Of a stretch of DNA of 62,000 nt, positions 33,764 to 44,600 are shown piece by piece (within the stretch, counting starts at the first letter, position 1; each line of letters opens with the position of its first letter). Source of the stretch: Liolophura sinensis (taxonomy: Eukaryota; Mollusca; Polyplacophora; Chitonida; Chitonidae); NCBI RefSeq assembly GCF_032854445.1, contig NC_088301.1:33901187-33963186 (forward strand), written 5' to 3'. The notes under the pieces were generated by a model. It did not search any database. It was not told where the DNA came from and saw only the letters and a program-made list of their open reading frames with translations. Position numbers and translations under genes: made by a program.

Positions 33764-33950
33764 TTGGTTCATATTCCTTACAGCGCACGCGCCATTCTCT
33801 ACGCTCAATATACATCAATGCCAGCACTAGGCAAGTTTGACCTCTGGGCCCTGTGCTACACTCGTGGGCTTGTCCATGCTCCTGACAGCGCATGTGCGCT
33901 CTCTCTACATCACTGCCACACTAGACAAGTTTGAACTTTGGGCCTTGTGA
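33764..33950. repeat. Diverged tandem duplication
   Basis: Two adjacent copies share CCT-ACAGCGCA, ACATCA-TGCCA and CAAGTTTGA-CT-TGGGCC with an offset of about 105 bases at the start and 93 at the end. The open frame across them is unlikely to be coding. Confidence 0.6.
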
Positions 33951-35487
33951 CCTATTAATAGTAACAAAGATTAAGGCAAAGCTTTTGTTATTTCTGACAT
34001 CACTTAATTCCTGCCTCAGCACTGTTGTTTAAGATTTCTGCGAAATATTTGCTAATTGTGGCAGTGATCTAAAGTGAACGTAGAGAGATGTCCATATAAT
34101 GTAAGGAGTATGCTGCTTCGAATGAACAAATTCATAATAAAGGAGGCAAAGGAAACAAGCGTTCATGCCATCAACTCGTTCATTTTTAAGATTTATCTTC
34201 AGTGTTCATTAGTAAGTTTACCTGGCATAAGATACGCAAATTAAAATTAAGATTGATAATTATTTAAATAACGAGCAATTATTAGAGGATGATAACCAAT
34301 AAACCACCGGGATAATAGCAATATCGTATTTTTCCAGCTATGCATTAATATTGTAATTAAAGCTAAAACTATAAACACTACGATGATGCCGGAGGCCTAA
34401 CTCATGTTCGCCTCTAGACGTGCAATCACAGAGTGATTTTGAAAGTAAATTGCAATTCAATATTCACTATATGAACAAAAACTAGCACAAGACGCGTGCT
34501 TTCATACCGCTTCAGTGTGGCTGTATACCACGTGTTGCATTACATGTATTTCTCCCACTCATGGAATCATATTACATTTCAAGTTATTTAGTTCTTTTCA
34601 GAAACATGCAATTCACGAACAAAGACCTAGTCGCCTACGAAATATTGACTCTGTATGTTGGTTTCGTGTCGATTGAGTGCAGGGGGATAGGACAGTCAGC
34701 ACAGGACAACTGTGAGTGAGTTGAGAGGCACGCCCTGGTCGTCAGACTGAGGTAAACATGACACCCACGCGAACAAGGCACAGACATCCAGTGCTTGGTT
34801 ATGTAGGCCAGTGCATGGGCTTACGTGCACTATTGTGACGTAACCCTGTCAGATAACACAACCTTAACTGTCGCACAGATTGTTGGAACTGGTTGTCAGT
34901 GGAAGGCAGAGATAAAACCATGTCAGACTTATTAGACAACTACTAATGGATTTGTGAACAAGAGCCGTGCGTGGGCGTTGGGAGCAGGGGGCCAAGACAT
35001 GATTGACCGTGTTCGCTTCTTCTAAAAAATTGGTCTCTCGACCAATCCTCCTTACACAATCACCAATGAAAGTCTCCTATAGTCTCAAAAAAGACCTATC
35101 CCACATTTCATTCCAAACAACATCGCTTTTCAAAGGCATATATGGTGTTGTGTATATGTATGGTAACATGTCAAACATGTCTTTTATACCTTTACATTCA
35201 TTGGTTATCTTTTCTCCTGTATATTGTTAACTCCTAGTCATTCACTCAATATCCTATAATTTTAGGTGCGGGGAGCTTCTTCAGTTGTGCCATTTACAAT
35301 TTCCCATGCCGGAAATACTACAACTGTTAAAGTTTGGAGTTAGACCCGATACCCGATCGGTTAATCTGTATTCAATCAATCTGTCTGTAATTAAAGTATA
35401 TATGCTTTAATGATAAGCTTTATGATGGCACACATTGAAAACCTGCCACACCACAGCAAAAAATGTTCATTTCATCAACTATCTGAT

Positions 35488-35990
35488 ATTATTCATTTAT
35501 TCCATTCGTGTTTTACGGCATGCTCAAGAATATCTCATTTAGACGACGTCGGCCAGCTTTATGGTTGGAGGAAACCGGACAGAGCAAGGGGGAAACCCGA
35601 CCATCCGCAGGCTGCTGAAGACCTTCCCATGTTCGATCGGAGAGGTTTGTTTGTTTGTTTGATTGGTGTTTTACGCCGTATTCAAGAATATTTCACTTAT
35701 ACGACCGCGGCCAGCATTATGGTGGGAGGAAACCGGCCAGAGCCCGGGTGAACCCACGACCATCCGCAGGTTGCTGCCAGGCCTTCCCACTTACGGCCGG
35801 AGAGGAAGCCAGCATGAGCTGGACTTGAACTCACAGCGACCGCATTGGTGAGAGACTCCTGGGTCATTACGCTGTGCTAGCGCGCTAACCGATAGAGCCA
35901 CGGAGGCCCCCTCGATTGGAGAGGAAGCCAGCATGAGCTGGAATTAAAATCACAACGGCCGCATAGGTAAGTCTCCTAGGTCATTATCTT
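35488..35990 (-). mobile_element. SINE family 1, older copy split by a younger SINE
   Basis: The 3' part (35488-35645) and the 5' part (35912-35990) belong to one older element in reverse orientation. A second SINE sits between them, flanked by copies of the older element's own sequence TCGATCGGAGAGG / TCGATTGGAGAGG. Confidence 0.75.
35646..35911 (-). mobile_element. SINE family 1, full-length, nested insertion
   Basis: A complete element of about 266 bases in reverse orientation: TTTG tail, ATTCAAGAATATTTCACTTA, a central GCCAGCATTATGGTGGGAGG, and a tRNA-like head ending CACGGAGGCCCC. A 13-base target-site duplication (35633-35645 and 35912-35924, one mismatch) marks the insertion into the older SINE. 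Confidence 0.85.
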
Positions 35991-37261
35991 AAGGAAAACA
36001 TCATAAGAAATAAAACTTAAACATCTTTCACGCATTTTCAGATAACATTTCTCATATCCGCGTGTCATATATGGGAGGGCCTGGGGAGTGAACGTCGTTG
36101 GGTATCTGCACCAACGACACGAGTTAGGAGTAAACAGCTGTGTTGTAAAAGCTTCCAGACCTGGTTCAAGAAGATTTAGTTTTAAAAGTATTTAGAGGGC
36201 CTTAGTGACTGTCCGCCTGTAAAGTGTAGTAACCGATGTTCATTCCTAGGAGAGCTCTAGATTTCCTGGTATTAAAAATGTATGATTAAATGTTTCCGTG
36301 ACAGTGGAGTACTAGGTAGTAGCAGTGATGTAAGGCGAACATAGACAGCGGCACATACGCTGTAAGAAGTATGGAACTTGTTTAGTATTGGCCTCATCAC
36401 TAATGTCGTACCGCGGACCTATGGCAACGCATGCTATAGATATTAAATCTTGGAGGGTGGAAGCCAGTTGGAATAATTACTTAATACTGCACGCTACACC
36501 TGTCAAAGGGAAGTAACTCTCCATCAATTCATATTTCGATGTTCTGACATGTAATAAGTTAAACCATTTTTCACTAATAATATTTGTAATTATGTCTTTG
36601 TCATGATGATAGTGGATGCTTTTGATAAAACACAACGTTCATATAGCTTGTTAAACTAAACCAGAATCTAACATTTCGTAGGCACACTCTCAATTTGCAT
36701 TAACATGCTTTAACCTAAAAAGGATGTATTTACTGGCGGATGTGCTTTGCGTTTGTCTGTGATTCTTGAAACGTAAGGAATTTAATAAGTGATTTGGCAT
36801 TATGGGTTGTAATTTCCAGGAGTTCGGTCATGTTTTGTAGGGCTGTTTATTTACGTAATTACAAAGTGATACCATATGATTTAAACTATTTAAGTCTATG
36901 GTGTATACCTGTCTTAACTCGGTTTAATCCAATAATCGGTGGATTGAAAACATTATACATGTCAAAGTCCCAGAAGAGCTTATTAAAAGCGGATTAGCAT
37001 AATCCGATGGTTATTAAACCTCGGGTTTATTATTCACATAGTGGCGCTATTGAGCAATGCGTGCCCTTCAGAAAACTTTAAACCAGGCAGAGGATATGAG
37101 TAGTTTTTATCCGTCAGCATTAAGACTCAGGTGTACCTTCATTTCAGCACATAAGCGTGGTGTATATGGTGTTCCTAACTCACCTGCATTTGTGGCCTTG
37201 CGTATAGCCATTCACAAACTCTACAAGGAAGTTTGACAAGGGTACATACATATCTGTAGAG

Positions 37262-37315
37262 ATGTCTGTGGGAAAGGCAAAACTGAAGCGATCTTCAAAA
37301 GAAACGCAATTGTCG
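37262..37315 (+). CDS. LRRC74A: LRR/EF-hand gene coding exon 1
   Basis: 18 codons, MSVGKAKLKRSSKETQLS, basic and probably unstructured. ATG 37262 follows an in-frame TAG two codons upstream; donor GTGAGT. Confidence 0.7.
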
Positions 37316-38572
37316 GTGAGTCTATTGTTAATTTATTGGCCAGCTTATACTTGTGCAGTAAGAAGCCTGTTCTCACAAGTCCATAATAGATTCCATGTTT
37401 GTAAGATAGGTAAAACTTGTTTAAAAATACAAAATAAAACTAAAACACAATGTTGACCGAATGCTGTGTAAACAGAGTTGAATGTTGTATTGGGCAGTGT
37501 GTATGCATATAGCTTAATGATAAATCAGGGCTCCATGAAGCAGGATTTTTCTGAACCGTTCAATCATTCGAGTTATTTGAGTTCCATGTCTGAAATTATA
37601 TTTAATAGGCAGATATATTTAATTTGTTTTATACATTTGTATACACACAGGGATTGCCTGAAGACGGAAAGTGTTCCATTGAAGATGATCAGGAAACCGT
37701 ATTGGATTTGGACCGTAAGCGAAGATACTATATACCGCAGCCTAAAGACTTAAGTAGCGGGTTTGGCTAACTTGACCCCTTGTCCCATCTTGATGAGGAA
37801 TTTTGTGTCTGTCTATCTGTCTCTCTGACTATCAAATCTGTGTCACACTGAAAACATTGTTCCTTACAGTTCTAAGTTCTGTTCATAAACAGGCTTTCAT
37901 GTATGTACGTTATGAATAGCCGTATACTTACAAGCTGATGAAGTTCGTATATAGGTGTACTTTCTTGATCGATTGAAATGTTCCATGCCGTACATGCACA
38001 TGTACAATTGCCATGGTCTGTTTTCGAAAAATCAGTGCTCTCCCAGTTAACAGTTTTCGAGCTATATTGTACCAGCTCATGGTTTTGAGTCATGTATTTG
38101 TGGAACAATCATTGTGTTTAGAGAATAAAATAAATAAGGTATTTTACTTAAGAGTCACGAACCGTGAACTTACTGCGTTGTGTTTTCGTTATACAGTGTA
38201 AGGGATATAACTCGTGAAACATTGATGAGCAGTCGTTCTGAATTTTCAAGATCCCCAGCTTAACAGCTTGACTCCATAAATATAGTATAGTGTATTATTA
38301 CAATATCATACTGTTCCAGTAATGTATGTACTATTTTATTTGATTCATTTGTACTGTATAAAAAGTTTAACAAGACTCGGGTATCTAAGTGGGATGAGTA
38401 ATTCGGATCTGTAATATTGTTATCTGTAATAACTGCTGTCTGTTCTTTCAGCCAAGACTTACACGCAAGTGAGGCTGTAGCTAATCAGATCTTCACAAAC
38501 AAATTACTTATTTCTTGGAAACTCACAGTTAATCATAAATTAATTAAATAAATAATTTGATACAGACAGAGG

Positions 38573-38608
<36 letters not shown>

Positions 38609-41600
38609 TTTATTTTCTGTTGAATAGGTGAATATGTGCCATATGACGAAACGGGAGCCAGAGCCTATGAGAATGCCTGCAAAAAACTAGGCGTTGTGCC
38701 ATCCTCACAATACATGCGTGCACTCGCAATGTCAGATACCGTGAAGCTCTGCCATTATGGACTTGGGTCTCGCGGGGCAATGGCGATCTGCATCCCTCTT
38801 GTTGTAAGCTCAACTTGCTTTATAGTCTATTGTCGACTGAATAAGATTCAACTTTAAACAAATAGTTATTTGAGGAGCTATCCATCTAAGACTTTAAATA
38901 ATTACCGTACTTGGCCAAACAGGCCGATATTCCCAAATTTGTGTCATTTTGTTGTATCCATCCTTCGATTATCAATCCACCAAGCAGCAATGTACCAACT
39001 TGTTCCCGATTAGCTCTCACGTGATGTGCCATTATGCGTTGGACAAAGTTTGAAAATGGCAACAAATGGATTACATCTTTTCTCACGTTTACTGTTCCAC
39101 TATGTAGTGAGCATATTGCATATTACTATTGAGAGATGTATCCTGTAAATATAAACTAGGCAACGCAAGTGACCTAAGCGCTAATCGATGTTGGAGCCAC
39201 AAGGTTGAGCAATCATTAGTTCAGAGACAGTTACTTTTCTTGATGATATGTAAGAGAGCTTAGGTATGCTTCTAAAGCATAGCAAGATCGTCCCTTAGGT
39301 GAATTTTTTTTTTTGTTCAAAAAAAAAAAACCTTTCTATTTCAGATTAACATGAAAATTACTACGCTGGATTTGAGTCATAACCATTTGGGCCGGAAAGG
39401 GGTGGAATATGTGAGAAAGATGATGATAGAAAATGACACTATTACCACTCTGGTATGTTAACTTTATACATACATGAACTCTATAATGCCCCAATGTCCA
39501 TCTATCCATGTAGTCAGCTGGAGACAAAACATGAGCTTACATCTTTAAATAATAGTTATAGTCTGTCTTTAACTATATTAGATATTACCGTAGTCTGCTA
39601 AGATCACGTCACAGACGTCCAGGAAGTACATTGGGTACAGCCCTCTTTCATAATCGTCATTTACATTACCACCTACATCCATAGCCGATGGAATGGAGTT
39701 ATATGGAAAATATTCATAACTTAATTAAAACCATTTCAGTGGTTCATTATGCGCTTCATTATGTTGGTCAGTATACACTTCTAATACTGAGGCCATGGAC
39801 CAGTATTATTCTTTTGTCAACTTTGCTTTGGTGAAGAGTTATAGGCAAATCTGGCGTTTATCGCCACTATCCCGTGTTGGAATTCAAATTTTGTAATTTG
39901 AAACAATTTAATACCACTGAGAAGAGTCAAGAGGATTTATCGTGTGCATAAATGTGCGCATCTCCCGTAAAAATTTGTTCCACAGCATGCTTGTTAAATC
40001 TTTCTATATATAGCATTATATTTTGATTGTTTACATTTTTTTACAGGACATATCTTTTAATAATCTGGGAAAAGATGGCGCCAGAGAAATCGCTTATATG
40101 TTGAAATATAACTCTTCTCTAAGGCACTTAAACTTGGCAGGTAAGAAGACCACAGAATGCTAAAATTTAACGTAGAAATATATTTATTGATGAAACTTTA
40201 AGAAAATGCACACAGAGAAATAAAAAATGACGTACAGAGAATGATTTGTTCAGCTTTCTTGTTAAATCTTGTTATGTTTGAATCCGTTTTCTTGGTGGAA
40301 ATGAACAATTTTGTCCGCCATAACACAATACATTGCTTTAACAACCTTTTCAAAAAGCCTTGTTTTTATTTGCAGGGAATGATTTTACAGACGACGAAGC
40401 ACCTTTGCTGTTGCATGCAATTGAGGTAAGTTTTAGAAGTATTAGTGTCACCAGTAATAAGCAACGCTCTAGATAGTGTACGATGGTATGGAAATCTACG
40501 TTCCACAGTATACATTTTATAATGAACTAAACTCTTTTGAGTCTCCTTCGTACCTACTACTGTGTATTGATTCACTTGTTAATTTTGTTACGTTTAAAGC
40601 CCTTTCGCCACTTAATCTTTTTGAACCGTTACGAAATGACGTCGTAATTTCCTAACCGGACGCAACCTTCCTGATGATCTTTAAATATTAGCAAAAGATT
40701 CGTAAATATTTGCGAAGTTGTCGATTGCAAAGGTAACGTAATCATTCCGGATGCATCCCTATGTCGCAACGGTTCTCAAAATCAGCCCATTAACGCAGAA
40801 TAGATACGAAATACTTTGCGAATGATAATAAATTTACTTTAGATAGAGCCGTAACGTATTCCTAATTATTCATAAGTCCGTCATAAACGGTGTGCGAAGA
40901 TCATTATCATTCTGTTGAAGTTATTCCTTAATTCAAAGAATGTCGTAAACACAACGTCATTGATCGTAACGGATTTGCAACTTGTCCATGACTGCCGTAA
41001 GCATATCGTCAAATTCACGCCAGTTTACATTTTAATACACTATGTAATACTAATCTTATATCATAACGATTCGACGTGACATTCGGCTACGTGAGGACGG
41101 GGCTTTAAGCATGTAATATATGGTAAGCCTTCTTTTACAAAGATGGGCAGCAATCATACCACTCGAAGCCTCGACTGGCGTTCGAAGGTATAAGCAAATG
41201 CAAAAATGATCAGAACTGGACAGCTTTTTAATTCATTTGTTCTCTATAAGTCCGCAGTGTTTTTTTTTGTCTGCAAATTGTTAAGAATTACTGTAAATTT
41301 CTTAAAATTTACTGCGTAAAATTCCATGTAGATGGCTTTTTTGTTATATGCATGACATCAATGTCTTTGTTACAGGAAAATGTTCAACTTCGATCAGTTA
41401 ATCTAAGCTATAATAACTTCTTCGAAATGTCGGGAGAGAGTTTTAAGAGTCTGTTAAGTAAGTATACTGTTTTGGGAAGCTGAAAGCTTTATTCACAGGT
41501 GCCTTTTTAATATTTTGAGTAAGTTACTGAATTAATAAATGTCAGCACAATTAGTGTCTTAACTTGATCGTTTAAAACTCATATGAACAATAAATTTTCA

Positions 41601-44600
41601 AAGGCATCTCGATAGAACTTTTAACATTCCATTTCCTTTAAAATGTGCTGTTCAATATTACACTTTAGTACAATTTATCCAGATCAAATTGGGCATGTTA
41701 CAATTCAAACCAATAACATCCAATAATCTTGCAAGTCGCACACAAGGGGACTTCAGAAATGTCCAGGTATTATTATTATTATTGCATCACGATCCAGCGA
41801 AGAAAAAATGTATACACTGACCAAGGGTAGGTAGTCAACTACCCTCACAAGGGTTAGATAAAAATAATATGTTCTATGGTAGTTTAGGTTGAATAGTTAT
41901 GCTATTTGTCTGTGTTTGGTTATATTATTCAATATTTCTGCAACACAAACTTCAAATCACAGTATAATCAAACCTAGTCTGTAACAAACCATTTTATTTG
42001 CATGTTGGCTGACCGTGTCAGGTGTTTCAAAACGATCGCCAACGAGTGTGTTCCGAGTGATTATACCTCATAGAGTGGTTATTGGTTTTAACTGGTCAAT
42101 AAATGGTCACGCGATATTCAGGGAAACGGACTCAAGCAAATTAGCGCCGTACTCAAAGAGTACTATCCCCTCGTTCACTAGGCACTGGCCAGCGACATCG
42201 AGGGAATAGTCAACAATCTCTTGTTTGCATTCTGCTATGGTTAACGCCCCTTTTCTGTTCCCTGTCGTCTGCTTGTATGTGACGTAAACATTCGGAAGAT
42301 GGCTTGCTCGCAGTTTAGTAAAGTGAAAGCTCGGCGATATAAAGTACCATTTTTCTTCAAATAATGCACATATACCGTGGAATGATCAGGAATATGGCAT
42401 CTGTCAACAAGTGATCACATTATAGCTCATGCCATACCCTGCTTGTATAGTGTTTAAACTCACGATGTAGACCTACCACACCTTCTCGTTTTCAACATAA
42501 TAAATCACTATACTGAATGATATCCGCTAAAGACCACTGTTAAATATATGTTATTACACCAAAACGAAATGAAAAGGCTGGCGGCCGCGATTATTCTCTG
42601 GTGGGTATCCCGGGTGAAGTGTTAATAATAAATTATTAATTATATCCATCGAAGAGTTTACTAATATTCATCACTTCGAAAGTTACATGCTGGTGAATGG
42701 TAGTCATGAATACTGTAAGTCAGCTGGACTAGAGCTTTATAGCTACGCCTTCTTTCCACGTGTCTGTTTTGAATTACGATATGCAACAGCTTTTACAAGT
42801 ATCTCTTTACCAGTGAGCAGGGTTTGCATATCCGGTCAGTTTAAGTAGTCTTCAAAGCAAAACGTGTTTGTGTTGATTAAAATACTTTATGTTAAGGCGA
42901 GATCGCACTACACCGAACCAGACCAAATATACAGAAGAAGTCTTTTCTTTTAAATTCGTAAGTTCTTTGGAGCATCGTGAACTCAAAAATCTATGATATA
43001 AGCTAGATCGAAGAAGATATGTTTTCAGTGCATGCTCCAGTCAATTCTGGAAATCGCAACATTTGATGTTCAGCTTTTCAAAAGGATTCAGCATACAGAC
43101 ATTAATATGATACCACATACCGTGAACGTACAATTAAGAAGTGCATATGGAGTTGACTGTTCAACATTTTAATGTGAAACACAAATATGTGACACTACTA
43201 TCCGTCCTCTACAGTTCTGTCGTGTTGTGGAATCACCACAAACTACAGCTTCAACTGTAGTATGTACTCTGCATTAATGTTTGGAGTTGTACTATTCGCT
43301 GAATACCTTGCATACATCATTTTTTTATGGTTAGAGGCATAGGTATAAACCCATACTGGATGGTACATTGTGTGTGACATTGTATCTCCCGCGATGACAA
43401 ACAAAGTACATTGCTTATATGCACAGACAGGGGGTATTGTGAAGAATGCTTTTAATTCATTCATACTGAGACGAACAGCATGGTGCATGACATTACCTAC
43501 ATCTTATCTGGAATCTTTTCATATCTTAATGTAAAATATGCACGTGATGGCCCGATAAGTACAAAATGTTATATATTTGTGTTGAAGGTTCCCGATTTTA
43601 ACTATTGCAGCCAAAAAATAAGCGTTAAATTTGGCACACAAGACATGTGAAATCACTCCGTTGTGCTAGAATGTTTTCAGCTAACATCACCTCCTGAACA
43701 CACACCTATTAACCCCTGCTTCTCGCAAGGCGCCGATACTTTTGTACTCACAATAGTTATTGCTAAGTGTAACAAACTGTGATGGGACATTTCATACGGG
43801 TATTAAATAGACATAAACTATACATATTTATCATCAAATATGGAAGTTCTGTAACAGGTTAACTCACTTTGCGGTTTATTGGAAAGCTTTCCTTGGAATT
43901 CCTGGACAGCGTGTTTGGTATTTTTCCAGCCGAGAATCACATGTTGGAAGAGCTCAACCTGAGCTGGAACAAGATCCGACTGAAAGGAGCATTACAAATT
44001 GCGGATGGTGTAAAGGTATTACACAACAGAACGATTTGTAATGGGGACTATAATATTTAAATGGTTGATTGATAATTTCGATCTTTTTTTTCAACTACAA
44101 ATCTACTGCGTGAAATGAAATGCTGTAATGATAAGATAAATTGTAGTTCCGCTCATCACAAATGAAGACTTTTCGATACCTTGATGCCGACCATCATCTG
44201 AACTTCATCCTTTTATTAGAATTTCTTTTAATTAAAAGCCGTGTACCTCTTCCGTCGAGTTGTTATAATATCAGTGATGTTCGCCTGGAAACATAATACA
44301 TTTATAACATAAATGAGAGCAAAACTTCATCAGAATTCGTGATCACGACCTTCAACACCAATCAGTCAATCATTGAATCAATCATAAGAATTCGCATGGA
44401 ATTTTATTTTTAAGGAAAGCAGAGGACTCGTAAAACTTGACTTGTCCTGGAATGGATTTGAAGACGAAGGAGCGATGGCGATGGCCGCTGCTTTGGCAGA
44501 AAATAAGTCTTTAGAAGAACTCAACGTTGCATGCAACAGGATAACACCCGAAGGATTCATGAAATTATGCAGAGCTTTCCAGAACAACGATACACTAACA

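Larger units (their letters stand above)
28701..37261. other. Intergenic region between grh and the LRR/EF-hand gene
   Basis: No gene recognised. It holds two interspersed repeat families (29489-31066), a diverged tandem duplication (33764-33950), a dispersed repeat pair (34059-34112 and 36317-36372), a poly(C) run (32648-32659) and the nested SINE pair (35488-35990). The open frames here fall in repeats or are not protein-like. Confidence 0.6.

Noticed and set aside
42015-42209. 64-codon open frame in intron 7 of the LRR gene, with a 12-base inverted repeat at its end
   Set aside because: The LRR repeat phase is complete without it and the peptide is not LRR-like. The inverted repeat (42162-42173 with 42199-42210) is too short to call an element.
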